Source: Bacillota bacterium
Lineage (GTDB): Bacteria > Bacillota_I > Bacilli_A > RF39 > UBA660
Assembly (NCBI GenBank): GCA_015059425.1
Contig: SVAM01000002.1
Span: 62,001 to 126,000, forward strand
DNA: 64,000 nucleotides
Reading direction: 5' to 3'
Shown here piece by piece: positions 16,246-25,186 of this stretch. Numbering within the stretch: the stretch's first letter is position 1; every line of letters starts with the position of its first letter. The notes under the pieces were generated by a model. The model had not been told where the DNA came from, searched no databases, and saw nothing but the letters and a program-made list of their open reading frames with translations. Made by a program: the position numbers and the translations under genes.

Positions 16246-17466
16246 TTATATATTGAAATTGCCATTTTTAAATATTAATTTACGTCCTATATTAGTTTCA
16301 GCTTCTATTTCTAAATCAGAAGTTCCTATCATAAAATCAGTATGAGCTAACGATAAATTTATACCTTTTTTTCTTAATTCTTCATCACTCATATTATTAC
16401 CATTTGGTAAAACCAGTTTAAATCCTCTACCTAAAGCTAAATGACATGATGCATTTTCATCAAATAATGTATTATTATAAACTAAATTAGTGTTAGATAT
16501 AGGTGAATTATGTTCTACTAGTGCTACTTCTCCTAAATAACAACAATTAGGATCTTCGTTTATTAAATTACCTAAATATTTTTCACCTACTAAAGCACCA
16601 TAATTAATAATTTTACCCTCTTTAAATTCTAGCCAAAACTTATCTATTATGTTTCCACTATAAATTAATGGTTTGCTTGCATAAACAATTCCTTCTGTCA
16701 AACGATAATCCGGTGATGTAAATATTTCATATGAAGGCATATTTACAATTAGTTTAGTACCATTAACTGTAGTTTTATCTAAATTCATCCATTGGGCATC
16801 TTTTCTTTTACCTATAGTTAAATCTGTTCCTAAACTGTTTTTGTAATGTAGGCTAGTTATTTCTAAAGAATTTAATTTTTCTTTATATTCATTACTTCTT
16901 TTTATAAATTCTTCCCATGATTTAATTGGATCATCATGAGTTATCATGCACATTTCCATTATTTTTAAATATAACTTTTTATATGCATTTTCATCATTTG
17001 AAAATATTTGTTTTGCCCATCTTTCATTAGGCAAACACGCTATGGTCCAAGGGAATGTGTAGCTTGATACATTTTCACGATAATATGTCATTGTTGAAAC
17101 AGCTAACTTATTTGCTTTATTAATCTTTTCTATTTCTATGTCACTCATTAAACCAGGAATACTAGACATAAAAAATAGTATTGCCGCGCCCTTTTTAGCA
17201 TATTCGTTTCTAAGTGATTTATCAAGTAATGGGTTTAATTCTATATCTTCAAGTGGTGTATTTTTTAAATAATCATAATATTCATCTAAATCACTCTGAT
17301 AAATAACTACATCTTTTACGCCCATTTCTATAGCTTTTTCTTTTGCGTTTAAAGCGATTGGCATGTGTTCTTTTAAATCTATACTTATTAATAAACCATT
17401 GCTTTTATCTAGATTTAAACATCTTTTTAATAATAATTCTATATATTTATCTTCTAATTCTCTCAT
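16246..17466 (-). CDS. M29 family aminopeptidase (AmpS/PepS)
   Basis: A 406-residue metallo-aminopeptidase that releases N-terminal residues from peptides. Metal ligands are in MPSYEIFTSP (Glu), GEVALVEHNSPIS (Glu), ASCHLALG (His) and LAHTDFMIG (His and Asp), in the order seen in Thermus AmpT and PepS. The family normally begins with MRELLEKYAEL-like sequence, so the ATG at 17466, just after the murF stop, is preferred to the upstream ATG at 17484 inside murF. Its place between murF and ddl suggests shared expression with peptidoglycan synthesis rather than a direct biochemical link. Confidence 0.9.
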   Translation of the reverse strand: MRELEDKYIELLLKRCLNLDKSNGLLISIDLKEHMPIALNAKEKAIEMGVKDVVIYQSDLDEYYDYLKNTPLEDIELNPLLDKSLRNEYAKKGAAILFFMSSIPGLMSDIEIEKINKANKLAVSTMTYYRENVSSYTFPWTIACLPNERWAKQIFSNDENAYKKLYLKIMEMCMITHDDPIKSWEEFIKRSNEYKEKLNSLEITSLHYKNSLGTDLTIGKRKDAQWMNLDKTTVNGTKLIVNMPSYEIFTSPDYRLTEGIVYASKPLIYSGNIIDKFWLEFKEGKIINYGALVGEKYLGNLINEDPNCCYLGEVALVEHNSPISNTNLVYNNTLFDENASCHLALGRGFKLVLPNGNNMSDEELRKKGINLSLAHTDFMIGTSDLEIEAETNIGRKLIFKNGNFNI

Positions 17467-17467
17467 C

Positions 17468-18823
17468 TTACTCTTTGATTCCATTCACTATTTCTATAAA
17501 ATTCATTCCATGACTTGCTTTAACTAAAATATTATCTTTACCAGATTTAATACTATTTATGAAATTAATAGCTTCTTTATTACTGCCAAAATGATATGAA
17601 TTAACAGTATTAAATCCATTATTGGTAGCTTCTTCATTAATATATTTAGCACTTTCACCAATAGTAATTAAAACATCAATGTTATTCTTAATTATTAAAT
17701 TTCCAATATTTCTATGTATTTCTTCACTAAATTCTCCTAGTTCTAAAATATCACCTAGAACCGCTATTTTTCTTCCTTCAAATTTACTTAGTACTTCTAA
17801 TGCATAATATATAGAATCATAACTAGCATTATATGTATCATTAATAATTGTATAATTGTTGTTTATTAATTCCATTCGATTAGGTTCTAAAGTTAAATTT
17901 TTAAGTTTATTTTTAATATTTTTATGATCTATATTAAATAAATCACCAATGGCAAAAGCCACTAATGAATTATATATAAAATGCTTTCCTATAACATTAA
18001 CATCTACTAATTCATTATCTAAATTATAATGGCTACCTTTTTTATCATAACTAATATTTGTAGCTTGATAATGACTTATATTATCAATTCCATAAGTTAT
18101 TATTTCATTATTAATATTATTATTTTTATACCAATCATTTAATAAATCTGTATCGTTATTAATTATTATAGGTCCTTTTAAACCTTCTAATATTTCTAGT
18201 TTAGCTTTTAATATATTTTCGCGACTACCTAAATTACCAATATGACTAGTTCCTATATTAGTAATAACTGCAACATCCGGTTTAGCAATATTAGTTAAAA
18301 CACTTATTTCTCCTTTCTCACTCATACCCATTTCTAAAACAACTATTTCTTCATCAGTGAGCGAAAGTAGAGTTAAAGATAAACCGATATTGGTATTTAA
18401 ATTACCTTCTGTCTTTAATACCCTATATTTAGTTGAAAGTACATCTGCAATAATATTTTTAGTACTAGTTTTACCAACACTTCCTGTAACAGCAATTATA
18501 GGTATATTTAAGTTTTCTCTTTTCTTTTTAGCAATTAAAGTTAAAAACTCTACTACATTATCTACCATTATTAAATTACGATCAGCGTATTTATTTTTTA
18601 TATCATCAAATATTTCTATATTAGATACTATACAAGTTTTTGCGCCATTACTAAAAGCATCTTCAAAAAATACACTTCCGTCATATATTTCGCCTTTAAT
18701 TCCAATATAAGTATCTCCATCTTTAATAGTTCTAGTATCTTTAGAAAAGTTATTTAAAACTTCTTCAGCATTTCCAAATACTAATTTAGCATTATTAATT
18801 CCTATAATATCTTTAATTTTCAT
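17468..18823 (-). CDS. murF: UDP-MurNAc-tripeptide--D-Ala-D-Ala ligase
   Basis: Adds D-Ala-D-Ala to the cytoplasmic peptidoglycan precursor. The 451-residue Mur ligase has an N-terminal substrate domain (SKDTRTIKDGDTYIGIKG), the P-loop AVTGSVGKTST (about residues 110-120), EGNLNTNIGLS, the catalytic LEMGMSEKGEI, ITNIGTSHI, and the C-terminal domain with LGDILELGEFSEEIH. All are MurF rather than MurE or MurC features. It heads the operon with the aminopeptidase and ddl; the ribosome binding site is AAAGGA. The promoter region holds TATAAT at about 18845 in a long inverted repeat with the divergent promoter. Confidence 0.95.
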   Translation of the reverse strand: MKIKDIIGINNAKLVFGNAEEVLNNFSKDTRTIKDGDTYIGIKGEIYDGSVFFEDAFSNGAKTCIVSNIEIFDDIKNKYADRNLIMVDNVVEFLTLIAKKKRENLNIPIIAVTGSVGKTSTKNIIADVLSTKYRVLKTEGNLNTNIGLSLTLLSLTDEEIVVLEMGMSEKGEISVLTNIAKPDVAVITNIGTSHIGNLGSRENILKAKLEILEGLKGPIIINNDTDLLNDWYKNNNINNEIITYGIDNISHYQATNISYDKKGSHYNLDNELVDVNVIGKHFIYNSLVAFAIGDLFNIDHKNIKNKLKNLTLEPNRMELINNNYTIINDTYNASYDSIYYALEVLSKFEGRKIAVLGDILELGEFSEEIHRNIGNLIIKNNIDVLITIGESAKYINEEATNNGFNTVNSYHFGSNKEAINFINSIKSGKDNILVKASHGMNFIEIVNGIKE

Positions 18824-18896
18824 AACATCAGTCCTTTATAAAATTATATCATAAACTTCTGATATAAACCCAATAAAACCGTATTTTTGTCAAAAA

Positions 18897-18925
18897 TAGA
18901 CAGAAATATATATTTATGATATAAT
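18897..18925 (+). promoter_or_regulatory. Plus-strand promoter divergent from murF
   Basis: TAGACA (18897-18902), 17 bases, TATAAT (18920-18925). The 15-bp sequence TTTATGATATAATTT around this -10 box recurs as an exact inverted copy at 18841-18855, where it holds the murF -10, so the divergent promoters share a symmetrical core. Confidence 0.55.
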
Positions 18926-18931
18926 TTTTGG

Positions 18932-19033
18932 GTGATCAAGATAATCTATATCTTGATATTATTGAATAATGTATTCCTGATATTTATTGTGTCTTTCTCA
19001 TCGAATATTCCCATAAGCCCAATAACTATCTAA
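18932..19033 (+). CDS. Possible 33-aa hydrophobic peptide (leaderless GTG)
   Basis: A GTG-initiated frame begins about 7 bases after the -10 box and encodes a strongly hydrophobic peptide (IIYILILLNNVFLIFIVSF) that could span a membrane. The sequence GGGTGATC is in the position of a ribosome binding site, but the codon expected to be the start reads ATA, so the gene would need to be leaderless or is decayed. The 5' end also forms a hairpin ATCAAGATA / TATCTTGAT. Weak call. Confidence 0.25.
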   Translation: MIKIIYILILLNNVFLIFIVSFSSNIPISPITI

Positions 19034-19109
19034 AAAACAACTAAATAAATAAGCAACAATTTGTACTCCTAACAGGTATACTTATAAAATTTTAAAATGA
19101 TATTTACTA

Positions 19110-19133
19110 ATAAAAAAGCCTCTTTTCAGAGGC
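19110..19133 (-). terminator. Terminator of the 19.1-19.3 kb RNA
   Basis: On the minus strand GCCTCT-GAAA-AGAGGC is followed by TTTTTTATTAG. No protein gene ends nearby on this strand, so it belongs to the non-coding transcript. Confidence 0.8.
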
Positions 19134-19299
19134 GCACTTAAAAAGTGAAAAACCACATAGTGTGCACTAATTAAATGTGTTAATATTATATTCGTTACAG
19201 CAAAAATAATACTTCATATAAAGCAAAAACTAGCAATAGCTAGTTTTTGAATACACAACTTCCATATATGCATCACACATATATGCATTAATTAAATGT
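19116..19299 (-). ncRNA. Unidentified structured RNA, about 185 nt
   Basis: Bounded by a perfect consensus promoter and a strong terminator, with no convincing ORF (the best is a 24-codon frame without a ribosome binding site). It contains the direct repeat ATGCATATATG twice, a perfect 11-bp hairpin CAAAAACTAGC / GCTAGTTTTTG with a 4-base loop, and CACTT / AAGTG before the terminator. It lies just downstream of a PemK/MazF-like gene on the same strand but has its own promoter. No known RNA family was recognised. Confidence 0.55.
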
Positions 19300-19305
19300 A
19301 ATTTA

Positions 19306-19334
19306 ATTATAGCGGTTTATTGAAATTTTGTCAA
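19306..19334 (-). promoter_or_regulatory. Perfect consensus sigma-A promoter
   Basis: TTGACA (19329-19334), 17 bases, TATAAT (19306-19311) on the minus strand, with no protein gene behind it: it drives the structured RNA ending at 19116. Confidence 0.8.
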
Positions 19335-19368
19335 ATATTTAATTTGATTTTTATAAAAATTTTTAAGT

Positions 19369-20100
19369 TTATTTAAACAAATAGTATTTAGAAATAATTT
19401 TGCATATTTCTTTATAATCCTTTTTAGTTAATATCGCCAATTTATTTTTAGAAAAATATGGTGCTAAAATCCTCTTATAACTATAATTCATCATATTCTC
19501 TATCTTAGCAGTCCCTTCAGAAAGGCACTCCAAATCATAATGGAAATAATAGTCATCATCCCTCTTTTTCGTAGTAAGTGGAATTATAGTCCATGTTTTC
19601 TTATCACCAGTTGCTCTCCATAATATAGCAGGTCTAAGTTTTCTAAGTTCACTACCAACATTAACTCCCATATTAACCCAATAAATACCATTTTGTTTTA
19701 AATTATTAATTTCAATATCTTTACAGTTTAAATTATATTTATCCCTACACCATTTAAGATAACTAATGCCATAAATATCACTTGTTATATTATTATCAAA
19801 AAATAAAATTAAAGATTCTTTACAAGAATTAATCAATTTATTAAAATCCTTATTAGATAATTTTAATGGTTTTCCTTTTTTATATATGCATCTATTCATT
19901 TTAGCCCTATTATAATCACTAATTTTATTTATATCAACATATTTATCTATAGATTTCAAATACAAACATCCACCAATTTCCTTAGAATATACAGGAATAC
20001 CAACGTAATGATTAGCAGATATGTCGTATAATATCAAAACCCATTGTTTCTCACCAATCTCACAAGTCTCATATATTTGTTTATAATTAATTTTTAACAT
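19369..20100 (-). CDS. PemK/MazF-like protein with duplicated domain
   Basis: A 243-residue protein whose second half is PemK/MazF-like: GIYWVNMGVNVGSELRKLRPAI, TWTIIPLTTKK and EGTAKIENMMNYSYKRI correspond to the strands and RP/IPLT motifs of MazF endoribonucleases. The first half (GEKQWVLILYDIS...HYVGIPVYSK) looks like a degenerate second copy. MazF toxins are about 110 residues, so this is a tandem variant. No antitoxin gene is adjacent on either side; a structured RNA lies immediately downstream. The ribosome binding site is GGAGGGG. It may be an orphan toxin, a type with a protein antitoxin elsewhere, or a domesticated RNA-binding protein. Confidence 0.7.
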   Translation of the reverse strand: MLKINYKQIYETCEIGEKQWVLILYDISANHYVGIPVYSKEIGGCLYLKSIDKYVDINKISDYNRAKMNRCIYKKGKPLKLSNKDFNKLINSCKESLILFFDNNITSDIYGISYLKWCRDKYNLNCKDIEINNLKQNGIYWVNMGVNVGSELRKLRPAILWRATGDKKTWTIIPLTTKKRDDDYYFHYDLECLSEGTAKIENMMNYSYKRILAPYFSKNKLAILTKKDYKEICKIISKYYLFK

Positions 20101-20326
20101 CTTACCATCCCCTCCAAAAACTTTACATTAATTATCGCGAAGCAAACAAATGTCTTTAAGTGTATAAATAAATAATACCATTAATTAAAGTTTTTTCATA
20201 GTAAGTTTACATACATATTACAGTGATTTTATTATAATTATCATAATAAATATTATCGGATATATTATATAAAAATTCGGTTGTAAGTTGTATTGTACTC
20301 ATTTGTTAGATAAAATTCTTTCATTG

Positions 20327-20357
20327 AACAAATAACCACACCAAATTGGTGTAGTTA
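20327..20357 (-). terminator. Terminator after lon
   Basis: AACTACACCAA and TTGGTGTGGTT pair on the minus strand and are followed by ATTTGTT, about 35 bases after the lon stop. Confidence 0.65.
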
Positions 20358-20389
20358 TAATTTTAATTTAGTAAAAATAATCATTTTTT

Positions 20390-22687
20390 CTAAAATATCT
20401 CATTAAATATTTCATCATAGTTTTTAACTAAAATAATATTTATTTTTTCTTTAATATTTTCAGGTATTTCTTCTAAATCTAATTCATTTGTATATGGAAT
20501 ATATATTGTTTTTATGTCGTTATTATAAGCTCCAATAATTTTTTCTTTTATTCCACCAACTTTTAATATTTCGCCATTTAAAGAAATTTCTCCAGTAAAT
20601 GCAATATCATTGCTTATATTTTTATTTAATATTAAACTTAAAATACTTGTTGTTATAGCAACACCGGCACTAGGGCCATCTTTCTTTAAAGCTCCTTCTA
20701 AAAAATGAATATGAATATCTTTTATATTAAAGAAGAAATCTTCAATACTAAATTTTTTAACATTAGCTTTTATATAACTTAATGCGACATTTGTTGATTC
20801 TTCCATAACTTTGCCAAGCATTCCAGTTATTTTAAAATTACTTTTACCTTCAAATACACATGACTCTATAGGCATTACTATTCCACCATTTGAAGTAACT
20901 CCTACCGCATTTACTCTACCTGTATATTCATGTTTTTTATTTTCTAACTTTATATATTTAGGTATTCCTAAGTATTCTTTTAATCTTACTTTACTAATCT
21001 TAGTACGATCATTAATTTTGCCTAATAAAACTAATTTTCTTATTACTTTTTCTAAAACTCTATTTAATTCACGTACACCAGCTTCGTTAGTATATGCTTC
21101 AATTAAATATTCTAGCATTTCATCGCTAATAGATATGATTTTACTTTCAATTTTATTATCATCAAGTATTCTTGGTATTAAATACTTTTTAGCAATATCT
21201 ATCTTCTCATAATTAGTATAACTAGTTAAATTAATAATTTCTAATCTGTCTTTTAATGCTTCTGGAATAGTATCTAAAGTATTAGCGGTTAATATAAAGA
21301 ATACTTTAGATAAATCAAATGGTTCTTCAATATAATTATCTATAAATTCATTATTTTGCTCTCTATCAAGTATATCTAATAATACACTAGTAGGATCATC
21401 TTTATAATTTGAAGTTATTTTATCAATTTCATCAATTAAGAATACTGGATTTATTGATCCACACTTTTTTAAACCTTGAATAATTTTACCCGGATTAGAA
21501 CCCATATATGTTCTTCTGTGACCAATAAGTTCTGAAGAATCATTTAACCCTCCAACACTTATTTTATAAAACTTTCTATTTAGTGAATTAGCTATATTTT
21601 TAGCAATACTAGTTTTACCTACTCCCGGAGGTCCTACTAAACATATTATTGGACTTTTAATATCACTATTATTATTTTTTAAAGCAACATATTCTAATAT
21701 TCTTTCTTTAATATCTTTTAAACCATAATGTTTACTATCTAATTTTGATTTAATGTTTTCGATATCATTATTTTCATCATCAATAAAGCCCCATGGTAAA
21801 TTTAGGATCCAGTCTAAATAGTTTCTTATCATCGCATTTTCTGGAGATAATTCACTAGTATAATTAAGTTTTTTAATTTCATTATTTATTTTATTATATG
21901 TTGTTTTAGATAAGTTTAAACTATTTAATTTATCTAAATAATTATTTATATCAGTTGTTGTATCTTGGCCTAATTCACGCTCTAAAATACGTACTTTTTC
22001 TTTTAAGATATATTCTTTTTGAGATTCTTCTAAAGAGTTTTCTAACTCTTCATCAAGCTTTTCATCTAATTTTAACACTTCTATTTCTACTTTAATATCT
22101 TTAAGTAAATTTTTAGCACGATATAAAGCATTTATTTCTTCTAAATACTCTACTTTTTTATTAAATGATAAAGGCATAAAAGAACATATTGTATCAGTTA
22201 ATCTATATAAGCTATCAATTGTTTTAATGTTGTTAATAATACTATTAGATACATGCTTGGAACTAGATACATAATCCATTATTAATTCATTTAATTTTCT
22301 AATTGTAGCTTTCTTTTCTACTTCATCAAGCTCAGGTAATTCTATTTTAGTTACTACTGCTTCTAGTATATCGTTATTATAATTATTATTATTAAATTCT
22401 AGTATTTTAACTCTATCAATACCTCTTAAAGTAACACGTACATTACCATTAGGTAATTCTATTCTACTTTTAATTTTAGCAATAACCCCTACTTCAGGTA
22501 GGTCATTTACTTCAGGTGTTTCTTCTATTTGATTCTTAGGAGTAATAACCAAAACATGTCTATTATACTCTTTAGAAGCTAAAGAAGTTATTTCTTTACT
22601 TATATTATTATTTAGTTCTATTTTTACTTCTTGATGGGGGAGTAAAATCAATCCTTTCAATAGCATTACTGGTAAATTTTGGTTCAT
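20390..22687 (-). CDS. lon: ATP-dependent protease Lon
   Basis: Cytoplasmic AAA+ serine protease that degrades damaged and regulatory proteins. The 765-residue protein has the LAN substrate domain (about 1-200), a coiled-coil arm, Walker A GPPGVGKTS, Walker B FLIDEIDK, the Lon-specific GHRRTYMGSNPGKIIQ, and the protease domain with the catalytic Ser673 in DGPSAG and Lys714 in GGIKEK. Length is typical of LonA. The ribosome binding site region is GGGAGTGAGG. It is monocistronic with a downstream terminator. Confidence 0.97.
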   Translation of the reverse strand: MNQNLPVMLLKGLILLPHQEVKIELNNNISKEITSLASKEYNRHVLVITPKNQIEETPEVNDLPEVGVIAKIKSRIELPNGNVRVTLRGIDRVKILEFNNNNYNNDILEAVVTKIELPELDEVEKKATIRKLNELIMDYVSSSKHVSNSIINNIKTIDSLYRLTDTICSFMPLSFNKKVEYLEEINALYRAKNLLKDIKVEIEVLKLDEKLDEELENSLEESQKEYILKEKVRILERELGQDTTTDINNYLDKLNSLNLSKTTYNKINNEIKKLNYTSELSPENAMIRNYLDWILNLPWGFIDDENNDIENIKSKLDSKHYGLKDIKERILEYVALKNNNSDIKSPIICLVGPPGVGKTSIAKNIANSLNRKFYKISVGGLNDSSELIGHRRTYMGSNPGKIIQGLKKCGSINPVFLIDEIDKITSNYKDDPTSVLLDILDREQNNEFIDNYIEEPFDLSKVFFILTANTLDTIPEALKDRLEIINLTSYTNYEKIDIAKKYLIPRILDDNKIESKIISISDEMLEYLIEAYTNEAGVRELNRVLEKVIRKLVLLGKINDRTKISKVRLKEYLGIPKYIKLENKKHEYTGRVNAVGVTSNGGIVMPIESCVFEGKSNFKITGMLGKVMEESTNVALSYIKANVKKFSIEDFFFNIKDIHIHFLEGALKKDGPSAGVAITTSILSLILNKNISNDIAFTGEISLNGEILKVGGIKEKIIGAYNNDIKTIYIPYTNELDLEEIPENIKEKINIILVKNYDEIFNEIF

Positions 22688-22794
22688 TTCTTTGCCTCAC
22701 TCCCATCCCTTAAATTTATTTTTTATTATAAAGAAAAAGTAGAGCTTTGTCTACCTTATTTAACACTTTTTTATACTTTTTAACTTTTATTTTA

Positions 22795-22827
22795 TTAAAC
22801 TAAAAGTAACAACATAAATTGTTACTT
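22795..22827 (-). terminator. Terminator after the 696-aa surface protein
   Basis: AAGTAACAA and TTGTTACTT pair around 6 bases and are followed on the minus strand by TTAGTTTAAT. Confidence 0.65.
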
Positions 22828-22833
22828 AAAATT

Positions 22834-24924
22834 TTATTTAATTACATATGGATCATTTATTGTTCCAGTACCTGTAATAATTAAATTATCAGTGTTTAGA
22901 TTTATAACTGGGATAACACAGTATTGGTCATAGGTGCTTAAACCATAAGGTTCATAATTAAGTCCAAATACGTAAGCGGCGTTATGATAATAATATTCTG
23001 GTGACATTGTCCAAAACTCATCTCGACTTTCCAAATATCCGCCCTCCGGTACTTTATATGCGTGTAAACCTGAAAAATATAGTTCGTCTACTGTAACTAA
23101 TCCTATTGGATATGTTAGTGATTGATTCCCTTTGCTTGAATTATAAACAGTATATAAATCTCTATTATCTGGACATTTAAATGTCGGTTTTCTTTCGTTT
23201 CCACTTTCGGGCGATAATCTTGCATATCCTCCGTAAACAGTATCGCCATAAGAATCTAAATAATATGTTCTATCGCCGCAAAAGCCTGAATCTTTTTCTA
23301 TATAAGTATCATAATCAGTTTTTGTTATATCTATTATCGGTGTCATTGTTTGATTACCATTTATATCAATCATATTTCCTTCATCATCTGTTTTAACATT
23401 TGTCAAATTTTTACGATACCATTTTTCTAAAACTTTCAATATAGTAGATTTTTGACCAGTACCATGAGTAGAACCAACAGTATACATAAAACCTACATAA
23501 GCTTCATCATTATTATTTTCATTAAATTTACTTATGCCTATGGAGTGATCCTTCATACTTGGGTAGTATGGCTTTAGTGCTATATCATTTCCGTAATCAT
23601 CTTTTGCTTTACTGTGATATATTAATCTTAATGACCCATTCCCGTTAATTCTTATAATTTGCCAATAGAAATTTGCAAATTCTACATAGTTATCTCCAAC
23701 ATATCCACGATAATAATAAGTTATACCATCTTCATCTTGATCTTTATATATTCCTGTTGCACCTAAATTTTTTGTTATTTTTTCCCAGGTTCCTCCTTCT
23801 TCTATAATATCAATACCCCCGGTGCAACCGTGTTCACCACATATAACTTCACCGCAAGATGATTTGATTTCGATAGTGTTTCCTAGCCAATCTTTTACGT
23901 CTATTCCATTATACATACATTTTGAATTTTCGGCATCCCAAGTAGCTACACCAGTTATTTCTTTATTATTGAATGTTGTGAAATATGAAGTTGTATAAAC
24001 CCCTGTATAATCAATATAAGTATATTTTATTATTTCATCATTACATTTTTCTTCTCCCCACACGTAATCATCACTATTAGTTTCAATGATATTACCTTTA
24101 TAATGACAATAATAACCTTCATCAGCTATTAGAACTGATTGTAAGAAATTTGGCTCATCATCATATACTTTAAGTGTTCCTAATACAGTTTCTACATTAT
24201 GATATGGGTATTTTAATGTTTGGGATGGAGTGTCTACTACTTCTACTTTTACTGTTCCGTTTATCCCTTTTGTTGTATTATCAGTTGACATATCTTGGTT
24301 TTGGTTTTCATTTTTATTTTCATATTCTACTACTACATGGTAATATACTGGATCTCCATCTTCTGTTGCCATAATACTTTCTATTTTGTTTGGCGTTAGT
24401 TTTATAATTTCGTCTTCTGCTGTTTGTGAAGTTGGGATTGTTCCTTCATCATATATATCTGTTAAATCTATATCATCACTTGAAAGAGAACACTCTTCAC
24501 TTAACCTCACTTGTGAAGATACTATCTCACTTATTTCTTTACAGTTTACTTTTATCTTTGCATCAGCATTTGTTGTTTTATATACTTTAAATTTTAAATC
24601 TGATGTTAAGCTATTTGTTCCTTTCCAAATTAAGTTATAACGTATTGAAAAATCATTAGGAGTATCTTCTCTGGTAGCATATACTGTAACTTTGCTAACA
24701 CTTATATGGCCGGGTAATATATTTTCTTCTGCTTCGTGTGTTCCATCATCTAAATTTCCTATTACATGTATGGTTGCATTACCTACTTGTGCAGTTTGTT
24801 CTTCTATTTTTGAACCTTCTCCATTAGTTTTTGTTTTAGATGTATAATAAGCATATGAAACACCTAATGTTACAAATATAAGAAATGCAATTAACAGCAA
24901 TAATATTTTATATTTTTTTTTCAT
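22834..24924 (-). CDS. Large exported protein with lectin-like C-terminal domain
   Basis: A 696-residue protein with an N-terminal membrane anchor or signal (about residues 5-27, ending VSYAYYTSKT, a SipW/camelysin-like context). An N-terminal beta-rich part (about 45-230) is followed by a Cys-rich middle (YCHY, EKCNDE, SSCGEVICGEHGCTGG). The C-terminal third (from YYYRGYVGDNYVEFANFYWQIIRINGNG to VIPVINLNTD and GTGTINDPYVI) shares its motif order with the protein at 61202-62437. The pattern WRI-RI-G, WTMSP, VNL resembles C-type-lectin-like domains of the DUF6273 kind. Probably a surface adhesin or envelope protein; ligand unknown. The ribosome binding site AGAGGTG lies in the upstream mini-ORF. 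Confidence 0.65.
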   Translation of the reverse strand: MKKKYKILLLLIAFLIFVTLGVSYAYYTSKTKTNGEGSKIEEQTAQVGNATIHVIGNLDDGTHEAEENILPGHISVSKVTVYATREDTPNDFSIRYNLIWKGTNSLTSDLKFKVYKTTNADAKIKVNCKEISEIVSSQVRLSEECSLSSDDIDLTDIYDEGTIPTSQTAEDEIIKLTPNKIESIMATEDGDPVYYHVVVEYENKNENQNQDMSTDNTTKGINGTVKVEVVDTPSQTLKYPYHNVETVLGTLKVYDDEPNFLQSVLIADEGYYCHYKGNIIETNSDDYVWGEEKCNDEIIKYTYIDYTGVYTTSYFTTFNNKEITGVATWDAENSKCMYNGIDVKDWLGNTIEIKSSCGEVICGEHGCTGGIDIIEEGGTWEKITKNLGATGIYKDQDEDGITYYYRGYVGDNYVEFANFYWQIIRINGNGSLRLIYHSKAKDDYGNDIALKPYYPSMKDHSIGISKFNENNNDEAYVGFMYTVGSTHGTGQKSTILKVLEKWYRKNLTNVKTDDEGNMIDINGNQTMTPIIDITKTDYDTYIEKDSGFCGDRTYYLDSYGDTVYGGYARLSPESGNERKPTFKCPDNRDLYTVYNSSKGNQSLTYPIGLVTVDELYFSGLHAYKVPEGGYLESRDEFWTMSPEYYYHNAAYVFGLNYEPYGLSTYDQYCVIPVINLNTDNLIITGTGTINDPYVIK

Positions 24925-25052
24925 TTTGTCACCTCTATATTTAAAGGTAACTTAAAATTGTTTTGCTTAGATACTATCTGAGTTTTTAACTTAAATAGCC
25001 CCCCAGTAGCATTTTTAGCAAACTGTTGGGAAGTTCTTAATATCTTTCTCAT
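24921..25052 (-). CDS. 43-aa basic ORF overlapping the surface protein start
   Basis: An ATG well placed behind AGGAAGG opens a 43-codon frame with a basic N-terminus (MRKILRTSQQFAKNATGG) and ends in an ATGA overlap with the next gene. The layout is that of a translationally coupled leader ORF, through which ribosomes would deliver to the surface protein start. The product has no recognised family and could equally be a short membrane-targeting peptide. Confidence 0.45.
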   Translation of the reverse strand: MRKILRTSQQFAKNATGGLFKLKTQIVSKQNNFKLPLNIEVTK

Positions 25053-25186
25053 CTCTTAACTTCCTTCCTATGATATATAAAATATACCATATTTTATATA
25101 TTTAGGCAATAAAAAAGAAAGCTTTTCAGCTCTAAGGAGTAAAATTTCTTCACAATCAAAAATTTGATAAAATAAAAAAGAGGTAG

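Noticed and set aside
18889..18895. 0A box TGTCAAA near the divergent murF promoter
   Set aside because: TGTCAAA arises trivially as the reverse of a TTGACA-like -35 box, and no second box with the right spacing is present.
22834..24924. Diversity-generating retroelement target
   Set aside because: The C-terminal domain looks lectin-like, but no reverse transcriptase, template repeat or A-biased variable repeat is present in the window.
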